Source: Azovibrio restrictus (GTDB taxonomy: Bacteria; Bacteroidota; Bacteroidia; Chitinophagales; Chitinophagaceae). Taken from it: a DNA stretch of 64,000 nucleotides. The stretch lies in assembly GCA_029255605.1 (NCBI GenBank), contig JANLJF010000048.1:1-64000 (forward strand), read 5' to 3'. Below the pieces are notes generated by a model, which was given only the letters and a program-made list of their open reading frames with translations, was not told the origin of the DNA and did not search any database. This document shows positions 32,497 to 41,899 of the stretch, in pieces. Both the position numbers and the translations under genes were made by a program. The stretch's first letter is position 1. Every line of letters starts with the position of its first letter.

Positions 32497-35334
32497 TTAG
32501 TGTGCAGCTAACCAGTTAGCGCCCGTACCGGCTTCTGTACGTACCGGCACATTGTGTGGCAGCACCATCGCATTTTCCATTTCCTCCTGTACTAGTTTTT
32601 TTGCGAGTTCCAATTCTTCCATGGGCACATCAAATACAAGCTCATCGTGCACTTGCAATATCATACGTGTTCGCAAGTTTTGTTCTTTTAATTTGCGATG
32701 TACGCGTACCATAGCCAGCTTTATCATTTCGGCAGCTGTGCCCTGTATGGGCGAGTTGATGGCATTTCGTTCGGCATAACCACGCACCGTTTGGTTGGCA
32801 GAAAGAATATCGCGCAGGTAACGTTTGCGGCCCATCAGGGTTTCTACATAACCATGCTCGCGGGCAAAGTTTATGGTGTTATCCATATACTTTTTGATAG
32901 AGCTATATTGAGTAAAATAGTTTTCAATAATAGTCTTTGCTTCTGTACGGCTTACGCCTAATGATTCAGAAAGTCCGAATGCCGTTTGGCCATATATGAT
33001 ACCAAAGTTAACAGCCTTGGCAGCGCGTCTCATTTCAAATGTTACGTCTGCTTCGGCTACGCCATATACTTTAGCAGCTGTAGCAGTGTGAATGTCTTTA
33101 TTTGAAATAAAAGCCTCTATCATATTTTCATCGCCACTTATGGCAGCAACAATGCGTAGTTCTATCTGCGAATAGTCGGCAGAAACAAGTGTCCAACCTT
33201 CTCCACGAGATATGAACGCTTTACGTATCTCGCGACCCCGGTCGGTGCGTATAGGAATATTTTGCAGGTTAGGGTCGATACTACTAAGGCGGCCTGTAAC
33301 TGCCACTGCCTGGTTGAAACTGGTATGTACCCTGCCTGTGCGTGGATTTATCATGGTAGGCAGTGCATCTACATACGTACTCTTCAGCTTGCTCAGTTCG
33401 CGGAAGGCGAGTATGTCATCCACGATTTGATGTTTATTGCGCAGCTTTGCCAGCACATCTTCACCGGTTGCATACTGGCCCGTTTTGGTTTTCTTGGCCT
33501 TGTCATCCAGTTTCATTTTTTCAAACAATACTTCACCCAGTTGTTTAGGTGAACCGAGATTGAAAACGATGCCTGCCTGTTTATAAACACTGTCTTCTGC
33601 AATTTTTATTTCGCGCTCCAGTTCTTTGGAATATTCTCTCAGGAAGTTTACATCTATACCCACGCCTTCCACTTCCATATCCACCAGTATAGGCACCAAC
33701 GGATTTTCTACTTCAGCAAACACTTTACGTACCTCCTGCTTATCCAGCATAGGATCGAAAACCTGCTTTAGCTGGAGTGTAACATCCGCATCTTCGGCAG
33801 CATCTTCTTTTACCTGTTCAATATCTACATCACGCATGTTCAGCTGGTTCTTCCCCTTTTTGCCAATGAGCGTTTCTATTGATATAGGTTCATAAGAAAG
33901 ATACTTGGTGCTCAGTGCATCCATGTTGCGTTTTCCATCGGGCTCTATTACATAGTGTGCCAACATGGTATCGTATATCGAACCTTTCAGTTCGAAGCCA
34001 TACCATTTCAGGATGGTCAGGTCATATTTGATGTTCTGCCCTATCCACAATACATCTTCTTTATCAAACAGCGGTTTGAACTTATTAAGCACCGCTATTG
34101 CCGCCTCCCTGTCTTCCGGCAGCCATACATAATAGGCGGTACCTTTTTCCCAGCAAAAACTCATACCGATGATATCGGCCAGGTTTGCATCTATATTGGT
34201 CGTTTCTGTATCAAAGGCTATTTCTTTTTGCTGCAATAATTGCTGCACAAGGGTATCTATCTCTGCCGCTTCTTTTACCAGTATGTAATTGTGCGGGGTA
34301 TTGTTTACGTTGTGGCTGGCAACCGGTACTATATCTTCAATAGCATCGGCCAGCGCTTCATTAGGTGCTGCAGGTGCAGTGAAGCCGCCTTTTTGCTGAA
34401 TAGGCTGGCCAAAGAGATCGAGCGGGGCATTAGGATTGAAAGCAGGAGCGGTAACCACTTCTTCACCCAGTACGCGCTTGCCCAGCGTTTTAAATTCCAG
34501 CTCGGTAAATACTTCGCTTAGTTTCTCTTTATTCAATTCCTTTACCCTGAAATCTTCCTCATGAAATGAAACGGGCACATTAGTTATAATAGTCGCCAGC
34601 TTTTTTGATAATATAGCCAGATCCTTTCCTGTGCGAATTTTTTCGCCTAATGCACCTTTAATGCCGTCGGCATTGGCCAATACATTTTCAAGCGTATCAT
34701 ATTCTGCCAATAGCTTGGCGGCCGTTTTTTCGCCCACACCCGGTATGCCGGGTATATTATCTACCGCATCGCCCATGAGGCCCAATATATCTATTACCTG
34801 CTCTACCCTTTTAATATTCCACTTAGCGCATACCTGCTCGGGACCCATTATTTCAACACTGCCCCCCTGGTAGGCAGGTTTGTAGATGTATACATTTTCG
34901 CGCACCAATTGACCGTAATCTTTATCTGGTGTCACCATATACACCTGGTACCCAAGGTCGGCAGCTTCATGTGCCAATGCCCCTATAACATCATCGGCCT
35001 CGAAGCCATCTTTTTCCATACAAGGCAGGTTGAAGCCCTTTATAATACGCTTAATATCCGGTATGGCGGCCGTTATATCTTCAGGGGCTTCCTGTCTGTT
35101 TGCTTTATAGTCTGTAAAATCTGTATGCCTGTCTGTAGGTGCATGGGTATCAAATACTACAGCCAGGTGTGTAGGCTTTTCTTTATTAAGCAAGTCGAGC
35201 AGCGTAGTGGTGAACCCAAATTGCGCATTGGTATTGCGGCCCGTACTGGTAATACGCGGGCTACGAATTAAAGCATAATACGCACGGTATATCAGCGCAT
35301 AGGCATCCAGCAGAAAAAGCTTTTTTTCAGACAT
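32497..35334 (-). CDS. polA: DNA polymerase I
   Basis: 945 aa. Residues 1-300 are the 5'-3' nuclease (LLDAYALIYRAYYAL, EADDVIGALA, GIPGVGEKTAAKLL). Residues ~350-540 are the 3'-5' exonuclease with an intact catalytic FDTETT motif, so proofreading is likely active (it is lost in some lineages). The polymerase domain carries motif A VSADYSQIELRI, motif B RRAAKAVNFGIIYG and motif C LQVHDELVFD. It fills gaps during replication and repair. It is transcribed alone from the minus strand, with the convergent acyltransferase ending 2 bp away. Start MSEKKLFLLD is unambiguous. Confidence 0.98.
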   Translation of the reverse strand: MSEKKLFLLDAYALIYRAYYALIRSPRITSTGRNTNAQFGFTTTLLDLLNKEKPTHLAVVFDTHAPTDRHTDFTDYKANRQEAPEDITAAIPDIKRIIKGFNLPCMEKDGFEADDVIGALAHEAADLGYQVYMVTPDKDYGQLVRENVYIYKPAYQGGSVEIMGPEQVCAKWNIKRVEQVIDILGLMGDAVDNIPGIPGVGEKTAAKLLAEYDTLENVLANADGIKGALGEKIRTGKDLAILSKKLATIITNVPVSFHEEDFRVKELNKEKLSEVFTELEFKTLGKRVLGEEVVTAPAFNPNAPLDLFGQPIQQKGGFTAPAAPNEALADAIEDIVPVASHNVNNTPHNYILVKEAAEIDTLVQQLLQQKEIAFDTETTNIDANLADIIGMSFCWEKGTAYYVWLPEDREAAIAVLNKFKPLFDKEDVLWIGQNIKYDLTILKWYGFELKGSIYDTMLAHYVIEPDGKRNMDALSTKYLSYEPISIETLIGKKGKNQLNMRDVDIEQVKEDAAEDADVTLQLKQVFDPMLDKQEVRKVFAEVENPLVPILVDMEVEGVGIDVNFLREYSKELEREIKIAEDSVYKQAGIVFNLGSPKQLGEVLFEKMKLDDKAKKTKTGQYATGEDVLAKLRNKHQIVDDILAFRELSKLKSTYVDALPTMINPRTGRVHTSFNQAVAVTGRLSSIDPNLQNIPIRTDRGREIRKAFISRGEGWTLVSADYSQIELRIVAAISGDENMIEAFISNKDIHTATAAKVYGVAEADVTFEMRRAAKAVNFGIIYGQTAFGLSESLGVSRTEAKTIIENYFTQYSSIKKYMDNTINFAREHGYVETLMGRKRYLRDILSANQTVRGYAERNAINSPIQGTAAEMIKLAMVRVHRKLKEQNLRTRMILQVHDELVFDVPMEELELAKKLVQEEMENAMVLPHNVPVRTEAGTGANWLAAH

Positions 35335-35400
35335 GCGGCTAAGTTAAGCAATGTGCTGATGCAGTGATAATTAATAGTGCATCCGGAAGGATATATTGGC

Positions 35401-35901
35401 TTACCACTCATATTCTGCCTCTACGCGGTCCTTCAGACGGCTCACCATCAAAAAAGTGGCAGGGCATCGATATACATTTTGTATATAGGTATCGTTATAC
35501 AGGTCAAAAGGTTTTTTGTCGTGATGCGGAAATTCAGCACAATCCGCGGGGCGCACTTCATATATAGTGCACATATTATTTACCAAAAACTGGCAAGGCA
35601 GGTTGCGGTTCACCCAGTCGCCGGTATCTTCTTCCTTTACCAGCCATTTTTCACGAAATGCTTTGGGTGACATACGCAGGTGGGTAGCAATGCGGGTAAC
35701 ATCTTGCTGGGTATAAATAGGTGTCATGGTTTTGCAACAATTAGCGCATGTGGTACAGTCTACATCTTTCCAAACAGTACTATTTACCTCATCCACAACA
35801 GTATGTATATCTTCCGGCACAATATCGTCCAGCTTTTGCAGGAAGGCTGTTAGCTCCTCTCTTTTTTCTGTTGCTTCTTTTTTAAATAATTCCAGGTCCA
35901 T
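35401..35901 (-). CDS. YkgJ-type cysteine cluster protein
   Basis: About 166 aa from ATG 35901 (MDLELFKKEATEK); the longer ORF-track start is not needed. The Cys motif CTTCANCCKTMTPIYTQQD, then CQFLVNNMCTIYEVRPADCAEFPHH, forms the zinc- or Fe-S-binding core of the YkgJ/Flagellin-methylase-like family. The biochemical role of the family is poorly defined. The gene follows polA's start by 67 bp on the same strand upstream, so the two could share a transcript, but no evidence fixes this. A helical N-terminus of ~60 residues precedes the core. Confidence 0.82.
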   Translation of the reverse strand: MDLELFKKEATEKREELTAFLQKLDDIVPEDIHTVVDEVNSTVWKDVDCTTCANCCKTMTPIYTQQDVTRIATHLRMSPKAFREKWLVKEEDTGDWVNRNLPCQFLVNNMCTIYEVRPADCAEFPHHDKKPFDLYNDTYIQNVYRCPATFLMVSRLKDRVEAEYEW

Positions 35902-36063
35902 ACTGCGTTGTAAATATACTGATTGCACGATGCGTACAGGATTTTTGTTACCTTTTGCCGGAAGTTTTAAACCTAGGCACGAAATTAGTATCAAATAAAA
36001 AAGGGTTTAAAAAACTACTAGAAAACAATAACTTATAAAGTGTGATGGAATAGGGAAATTTAC

Positions 36064-38637
36064 ATGGTATTCTGCAGGAAGTATTATATCGTAGTCGTTG
36101 CCATGTTGATGTGCTGGCAAGGTGTATGGGGACAAACAGACTCCATTAGCATAGATAATTCTTTGCTGCAAACCAAACCTGCCTCAACCAGCTACGCTAT
36201 ACGCGGCACCGTTAAGGATAAGAAAACAGGTGAGGCTATACAGTTTGCTACTATTGCCTTTAAAGGGGCTGAAGCTACCGGTACAGCTGCCGACCTGGAC
36301 GGAAATTTTGAATTGATAGTAGATACCCTTCCTTCCGATACGTTAATTATACAGGCATTGGGCTACAATCCAATATACAGGGAACTGAATAGTAGTGAGC
36401 GAAACATTCAACTATACATAACATTAGAAACCACGGCCAATAAACTGAATGAAGTAGTGGTAGTGGCGGGTGAAGATCCTGCCATATTGCTACTGAAGAA
36501 AGTGATAGCCCGTAAGCCGGTAAATAATCCGGATAAAACAGAGAATTATCGTTATGAAGCTTATAACAAAATAGAGATAGACCTGCTGAACCTGGATAAG
36601 AAACAATTTGAAAGCCTGCCTGTACCATACCTGCGCAATCTTAGCTATATCTACGACAATATGGCTACAACTGAAGATGGCGATAAGTACCTTCCGTTTT
36701 TCCTTACCGAGGCATTGAGTGACTATTACTTTCAGCGCAAACCGAAGAAAACAAAAGAACTGATAAAAGCCACCCATATTCGTGGGGTAAATAACAAGAG
36801 CATCAACACCTACCTGGGCACCATGAATCTTGATATCAATCCCTATGATAATTACATGGCCCTCTTCGACAAAAAGTTTGTAAGCCCTGTTAGCAACGCC
36901 GGCCCCACATTTTATAAATACAAGATAATAGATACCCAGGCGGCATACGGACATAAAATAATAGTACTTACTTATGAACCACTACGCAAGGGAGAGAATT
37001 GTTTTTCGGGTACCATCCGCATTGTAGATTCTGTATACGCGTTGGAGTATGTATTTGCTGAGATACCTAAGGAGGCAAATATCAACTGGGTGAAGGGAGC
37101 CGAATTTTACAAGCAGTATGGGCCCATCGGCGATAGCTTATGGTTTTGTGTAAAAGAGAATTTCACGGCTAAATTTTTACCTCCCGGCAATACTATTCTG
37201 AAACCACCAGGCTTTATTGCGCGCAAAACCACATCGTACAAAAACATTGTAGTAGATGATGCGAAGAATGTAGAGATGGTAAACAGTAATAAGCTGAAAC
37301 CCGATGTGGTATTGGAAGATACCGCCCGTGATGTGGAGCCTGAAACATGGGTGAGTTTGCGCCATGAAAAACTCAATACCCGCGAACAATCGATATATGA
37401 TATGTTTGATACGCTGGAGCAAGACCCGAAATATACACGTTTCAGGAATTTTGCAAAGGTGATGGTAACCGGTGTTATCAAAGCAGGGCCGGTTGAGTTC
37501 GGGCCATACTGGAATACTTATTCATACAACCAGGTAGAAGGCCACCGTTTCCGTTTTTCAATGGGTACTACACCTAAATTATTTAAAGACATATACCTGA
37601 ACGGTTATGTGGCCTATGGTACCAATGACGAGCGCTTCAAATATAGTGCATCTGGATTATGGCTGCTGAACAGGCAACCACGTTCTTATGTATTTGCATC
37701 CTATACAGCAGATATTGACCGTACGGTAAACTATTATGATAGGGTAAGCTATGATAACATCTTCAGTGTGGCCATCCGTAAAGCAGAAGTACCACCCAAA
37801 TTCATTTTTGCTAAGGATGCGAGATTGGAATATTACAAAGAATATTACAGTGGCTTCAGCCATATGCTTACTTTTTTTAGAAAAGAATTTGACCCATACA
37901 GCCCATTACCTGATATTGGTATATTTAAAGATGAAGGCGGCCATACATCCGATATCGTTACCAATACCGAAGTAAACATTCGACTGCGTTATGCATATAA
38001 GGAGAAATTTCTGGAAGGGAATTACTATCGTACCAGCCTGGGTAGTAAATACCCGATAGTAGAATTTCGTTACGGTTTGGGATTAAAAGGCGTACTGAAC
38101 GGTGGATATGACTACCAGAAAATGATATTGACAGTATCCGACAACATCCGTATAGCGCCTTTCGGTTCTATATACGTGAATATATTTGGCGGAAAGTATT
38201 TTGGTACCCTGCCTTACCCATTGTTAGAAGCACACCCGGGCAATGAATTTTATGCTTACAATAAGTATGCATTCAATATGATGACGCAATATGAGTTCAT
38301 CAGCGATCAGTATGTTGGTTTTAATGTTGAACATTCTTTAGGTGGTGGGTTATTCAATTATATACCACTGATTAAGAAATTAAAATTCCGCCAGTTCTGG
38401 ACCGCAAAAGGCGTGATAGGCAGCCTCAGTGATGCCAATAAACAATTGAACCTGGATAAAGGTTTTACCTTCCGCACCTTAGAAGGAAACCCGTACCTGG
38501 AACTTGGTACGGGCGTTGAGAATATATTAAAGCTGTTTCGTATCGACTTTGTATGGCGGGTAACACCGCGAACATTGCCCAACGAAACCCAGCTTAAAAA
38601 TTTTGGCATCTTCGGCAGCGTGAAGTTTACTTTTTAA
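36064..38637 (+). CDS. DUF5686-type outer-membrane protein with carboxypeptidase-regulatory N-domain
   Basis: 857 aa with a signal peptide (to about VWG). Residues ~45-130 are a carboxypeptidase-D-regulatory-like domain (IRGTVKDKKTGEAIQFATIAFKGAEATGTAADLDGNFELIV). The remaining ~700 residues alternate aromatic-rich strands ending in FGSVKFTF, typical of an outer-membrane beta barrel with a C-terminal Phe. This domain order matches the DUF5686 family common in Bacteroidota; its function is unknown. The 3' end overlaps the convergent bcp gene by 11 bp. No RBS is visible ahead of the ATG. Confidence 0.82.
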   Translation: MVFCRKYYIVVVAMLMCWQGVWGQTDSISIDNSLLQTKPASTSYAIRGTVKDKKTGEAIQFATIAFKGAEATGTAADLDGNFELIVDTLPSDTLIIQALGYNPIYRELNSSERNIQLYITLETTANKLNEVVVVAGEDPAILLLKKVIARKPVNNPDKTENYRYEAYNKIEIDLLNLDKKQFESLPVPYLRNLSYIYDNMATTEDGDKYLPFFLTEALSDYYFQRKPKKTKELIKATHIRGVNNKSINTYLGTMNLDINPYDNYMALFDKKFVSPVSNAGPTFYKYKIIDTQAAYGHKIIVLTYEPLRKGENCFSGTIRIVDSVYALEYVFAEIPKEANINWVKGAEFYKQYGPIGDSLWFCVKENFTAKFLPPGNTILKPPGFIARKTTSYKNIVVDDAKNVEMVNSNKLKPDVVLEDTARDVEPETWVSLRHEKLNTREQSIYDMFDTLEQDPKYTRFRNFAKVMVTGVIKAGPVEFGPYWNTYSYNQVEGHRFRFSMGTTPKLFKDIYLNGYVAYGTNDERFKYSASGLWLLNRQPRSYVFASYTADIDRTVNYYDRVSYDNIFSVAIRKAEVPPKFIFAKDARLEYYKEYYSGFSHMLTFFRKEFDPYSPLPDIGIFKDEGGHTSDIVTNTEVNIRLRYAYKEKFLEGNYYRTSLGSKYPIVEFRYGLGLKGVLNGGYDYQKMILTVSDNIRIAPFGSIYVNIFGGKYFGTLPYPLLEAHPGNEFYAYNKYAFNMMTQYEFISDQYVGFNVEHSLGGGLFNYIPLIKKLKFRQFWTAKGVIGSLSDANKQLNLDKGFTFRTLEGNPYLELGTGVENILKLFRIDFVWRVTPRTLPNETQLKNFGIFGSVKFTF

Positions 38638-39094
38638 ATCCCCATGCTTTCAGTATCTGGTCGGTATGTATTTTGGATAAGGCACGTTTGATGATGTGGT
38701 GTATCTTACCCTCTTCATCTATCAAAAAAGTGCTGCGTACAATACCCATATGGCGGTTGCCGTACAGCACCTTTTCTGCCCATACGCCGTATTTGTTGGC
38801 TATTTTCAAGTCTTCATCCACCAGCAACGTAAATGGTAGTTCATATTTTGTTTCAAACTTTTTATGGCTTTTTTCATCGTTAGGGCTTACGCCTAAGATG
38901 GTGATGCCGTGCTTTTTCAGTTCGCTGTAGTTATCGCGCAGGTTACAAGCCTGCACTGTGCATACCTGTGTATCATCTTCGGGATAGAAGTAAAGTGCTA
39001 CTTTTTTACCCTTAAAGTCTTTCAGTGAAACAATGTTTCCGTTCTGGTCTTTTGTTTTAAAATCGGGGGCTTTATCGCCTGCTTTTAATTCCAT
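38627..39094 (-). CDS. bcp: Thioredoxin-dependent thiol peroxidase (peroxiredoxin Q/BCP)
   Basis: 155 aa. AhpC/TSA fold with the peroxidatic Cys in FYPEDDTQVCTVQACNLRD and a second Cys five residues later, the arrangement of the BCP/PrxQ subclass. It reduces hydroperoxides with thioredoxin as donor. It is encoded 3 bp downstream of the M23 peptidase on the minus strand, so both share an operon. Its last 11 bp overlap the convergent DUF5686 gene. The full length is normal for the family. Confidence 0.93.
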   Translation of the reverse strand: MELKAGDKAPDFKTKDQNGNIVSLKDFKGKKVALYFYPEDDTQVCTVQACNLRDNYSELKKHGITILGVSPNDEKSHKKFETKYELPFTLLVDEDLKIANKYGVWAEKVLYGNRHMGIVRSTFLIDEEGKIHHIIKRALSKIHTDQILKAWGFKK

Positions 39095-39097
39095 ATG

Positions 39098-40780
39098 TTA
39101 CCTTGTAAAAGTATAATTCAATGTTTGTGTATTACCATTTTCATCCGTAGCAGTTACTACCATCGTGTTTTTACCTTTCGGGCAATGCTCGTCAAAAGTA
39201 TAAAAGAATACATCGCCACGCTGCTCAAAACACAGCCATTGACCGTTAATAGTAGCCCTGAATTTTTTTACAGAAGTAATGGCATCTTTTGCTGTAAAGC
39301 TGATGCGCTTTGCTTTGGTAAGAACAGCGTTCTGTTTCTGCAACGACTTTATAACCGGTGGTTGTGTATCCATCACCAGGCGATAGTTTCCAAAATTTCT
39401 AACGGATGTTTTATACCATCCCGCGTCGTAAACAGCAGATTTCCCGCTTTCGTCTGTACCATCGCTGTATATCAATGCTACTTTATCGCGCTGCGCAAAG
39501 CCTATAGCTTTGTTGGGTTTTATCCGCAGGTTGAAATAGGTATGAACCGGCACATAGGGCTGATGTAGCTGAAACCTGTCTGATAAACTGACCACATCGC
39601 CTTTACTGGAAAATTGAAAACACATGTCATCGTACAGTGCTTTATCATCCAGTTGCAGGTTCACATTTGGATGTTCAAACTTATTGGGTTGTAGTGCTTT
39701 GAAACTATTGCATACATCTGTAGTGCTATCTACACCCTGGTTATATTGTATATAAGCAACAATGTTGCTGGTATTACCATTGGCGTCTTGCATATCTATA
39801 TCCAGCTTATGCACATTGCCATCAGCTATGTTCAGTATGCCTTTATTGTCTTTCCAGGTATATAAGTGGTTCAATGCATTTCCTTTTAGCTGAAAGAATA
39901 ATTGCAACCACTGCCCTTTGCTCTTACGCGTTTTATAGTCTACATAAGCATGCAGGTAACGGGTTACATCGTAGCCTATGTCATCCAGCTTTATATGGCC
40001 TTGCTCCACACCATCCATGGTGATGCCTGCAGTATAGAAAGTAAGCGTATTGTCGCTGCCATTCATATAGTCGTTCACATGGAGGGCTACACCAATGTTT
40101 TTGTTTGCTGTTTTTATTGTATCGGCTACATAGTTGCCTGCACGCTTTTTCAATGCAACTATAACGGGGGTTTGCTCATAGATACTTTTATCCATGTTAT
40201 ATATTGCTATCTGCGTAGGTACAGGTGCTATATCATCTTTTATTTCAAAGCCAAACAGCATAGGGTTGAGCGGATGCTCTGTAGCTGTATTTCTTATCTC
40301 AAAGTGCAAGTGCGGTGCTGTAGATGCACCTGTATTGCCGCTCCATGCTATTTGCGTGCCTTTCTTAACAAGAAATTGATTCGGTGGCAAAGAAATATCC
40401 AGTTCCCAATTCTCTTTTTTATACTGTTCACGCTTCATATAGGCCTGCACGTCGGGCATAAAATCGTTGAGGTGGGCATATAGCGTAGTATACCCATTGG
40501 GATGTGTTACGTACAGTGCATGTCCAAAACCACCGCGTTCCATTTTAATGCGGGATATATAACCTTCGGCAACGGCATATACCGGCTGGTTTTCTTTACC
40601 CAGTGTTTTTATATCCAGCCCGCTGTGAAAGTGGTTGGGGCGGCATTCACCAAAATTACCTGCTAATATTATAGGTATATCCAATGGATTTCTGAAATAG
40701 CCCTGCGGGTAATTGCTGTTTTGAGCCGTGGCTGCCGACAGGTATAATAAATGCGCTAATACGAATGCTACTTTTCTCAT
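39098..40780 (-). CDS. Periplasmic M23-family metallopeptidase with C-terminal beta domains
   Basis: 560 aa from ATG 40780 (MRKVAFVLAHLLYLSAATAQ signal peptide); the ORF-track start at 41023 runs over the divergent gene. The M23 (LytM-like) domain lies at residues ~30-190: NHFHSGLDIKT with a metal-binding His and Asp, YAHLNDF, and APHLHFEIRN. These are the zinc ligands of an active peptidoglycan endopeptidase. The remaining ~370 residues are Ig-like, beta-rich repeats that may bind other envelope components. A promoter with TTG at 20-nt spacing precedes it. Confidence 0.85.
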   Translation of the reverse strand: MRKVAFVLAHLLYLSAATAQNSNYPQGYFRNPLDIPIILAGNFGECRPNHFHSGLDIKTLGKENQPVYAVAEGYISRIKMERGGFGHALYVTHPNGYTTLYAHLNDFMPDVQAYMKREQYKKENWELDISLPPNQFLVKKGTQIAWSGNTGASTAPHLHFEIRNTATEHPLNPMLFGFEIKDDIAPVPTQIAIYNMDKSIYEQTPVIVALKKRAGNYVADTIKTANKNIGVALHVNDYMNGSDNTLTFYTAGITMDGVEQGHIKLDDIGYDVTRYLHAYVDYKTRKSKGQWLQLFFQLKGNALNHLYTWKDNKGILNIADGNVHKLDIDMQDANGNTSNIVAYIQYNQGVDSTTDVCNSFKALQPNKFEHPNVNLQLDDKALYDDMCFQFSSKGDVVSLSDRFQLHQPYVPVHTYFNLRIKPNKAIGFAQRDKVALIYSDGTDESGKSAVYDAGWYKTSVRNFGNYRLVMDTQPPVIKSLQKQNAVLTKAKRISFTAKDAITSVKKFRATINGQWLCFEQRGDVFFYTFDEHCPKGKNTMVVTATDENGNTQTLNYTFTR

Positions 40781-40798
40781 CTCACTGCAATATTGCGT

Positions 40799-40829
40799 CA
40801 AAGTTGGATAAATAGATGCACTTATACAA
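40799..40829 (-). promoter_or_regulatory. Promoter of the M23 peptidase-bcp operon
   Basis: Minus-strand CAACTTTG (one mismatch to TAnnTTTG) at 40806-40799 with TTG at 40829-40827, exactly 20 nt apart, and about 18 nt before ATG 40780. Confidence 0.55.
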
Positions 40830-40852
40830 TCTGTGCTTATAGAATAAAGCCT

Positions 40853-40860
40853 TAGATTTG
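40853..40860 (+). promoter_or_regulatory. TAnnTTTG -7 element of the DUF6787-like gene
   Basis: TAGATTTG ends 21 nt before ATG 40882; it is divergent from the M23 promoter. Confidence 0.5.
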
Positions 40861-40881
40861 CACCGCTACAAAGCCAGCTAT

Positions 40882-41166
40882 ATGTTTGAAAGGCTACGAA
40901 ATAAATGGAAAGTAAATGGTTTTCAGTTATTGCTGATACTCTGCACTTTTGCCATTGGCGGTAGCCTTTGCGGATATGTGGGCCGTAAAATAATGGCACT
41001 GCTGCCATTAGAGAAAGGTGCAATATGGATAATCGTATACATACTGATAGTTACGATATTGTGGCCCATGGCCGTATTACTAGTAAGCATACCTTTCGGC
41101 CAGTTTTCTTTTTTCAAAAACTATATACGTCGTATAGGCCGCCGCATGGCCGGCAAAAAAGATTAG
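40882..41166 (+). CDS. Small membrane protein, DUF6787-like
   Basis: 94 aa from ATG 40882 (MFERLRNKWKVNGFQLLLILCTFAIGG). Two membrane helices are visible: residues ~13-35 and ~48-70, separated by GRKIMALLPLEKG, with a basic C-terminal tail (RRIGRRMAGKKD). This pattern, a short basic N-terminus with KWKVN then ITFAIGGS, matches a family found across Bacteroidota that I recall as DUF6787; I am not certain of the number. The role is unknown. It overlaps the convergent recO by 4 bp. Confidence 0.65.
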   Translation: MFERLRNKWKVNGFQLLLILCTFAIGGSLCGYVGRKIMALLPLEKGAIWIIVYILIVTILWPMAVLLVSIPFGQFSFFKNYIRRIGRRMAGKKD

Positions 41167-41897
41167 TGTAAAACGGCCTGCAACACTGCCAGTGAACGAA
41201 TGCTGCCCAAGTGCTGCGTATGCTGGTGCAAGAAAGCAATATACCAGTCCATAATGTGATAACGTGCAGTAGCATTCATATGTATGTCCTTAAGCTTTGC
41301 AGGGTCTTCTACAGATAATAATGCGCTTAATGCCCTCGCTTCATCATCCTGCAAGTGCGGCCCCATAGGAGGCAAATGTTCTGTATAAGCACCATCCTGC
41401 AAACTTAAATAAGGAGTAATGTTACTATAAGTGCCCCTTATCTCATATCCCATCAGGTGGCCGCATTGTATGATGAAGTAAATGGGAAAATTGGCCACAC
41501 TTACGGTTTCCATTTTATCCAGTAGCTTAAAATACTCGAATGAGAAACGAAATAATTCGGGTTGCTGGGCATGTTCAGGCAGTAAACGAAGTAGCAGCTC
41601 AACCGAAAAAAGAGCTATGCTATTCTTCACTATATCTTCCTGCAGCGAAGTGTAGATATGCGCATATTGATATTCTTTAATACGCTGCAGGTTTACTTGT
41701 GGTTTTTGGTAAATAACAAGCTCCAGTAAAGTTGCCGGTTGCAATAATGCAGCCTTGTTGGTTTTGGCCTTGCTGGTACGCACACCTTGCACCATATAGC
41801 TTTGCACCCCCTGGCTTTCGGTAAAAACGCTTGTTATCAGGCTGGTTTCTCCATACTTTACAGAGCGCAGAACAATACCCCGTGTGTTTTGCAACAT
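41163..41897 (-). CDS. recO: DNA repair protein RecO
   Basis: 244 aa, normal length. The N-terminal OB-fold begins TRGIVLRSVKYGETSLITSVFTESQG and continues YMVQGVRTSKAKTNKAALLQPATLLELV; the helical C-terminal domain contains LFSVELLLRLLPEHAQQPELF. RecO loads RecA onto SSB-coated DNA with RecR. It lies 2 bp downstream of the porZ-like gene on the same strand, so the two are probably co-transcribed. Its final 4 bp overlap the convergent small membrane protein gene. Confidence 0.92.
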   Translation of the reverse strand: MLQNTRGIVLRSVKYGETSLITSVFTESQGVQSYMVQGVRTSKAKTNKAALLQPATLLELVIYQKPQVNLQRIKEYQYAHIYTSLQEDIVKNSIALFSVELLLRLLPEHAQQPELFRFSFEYFKLLDKMETVSVANFPIYFIIQCGHLMGYEIRGTYSNITPYLSLQDGAYTEHLPPMGPHLQDDEARALSALLSVEDPAKLKDIHMNATARYHIMDWYIAFLHQHTQHLGSIRSLAVLQAVLH

Positions 41898-41899
41898 GG

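Noticed and set aside
40781-41023. Long N-terminal extension of the M23 peptidase in the ORF track
   Set aside because: It would overlap the divergent small gene and its promoter, and the signal peptide begins at 40780.
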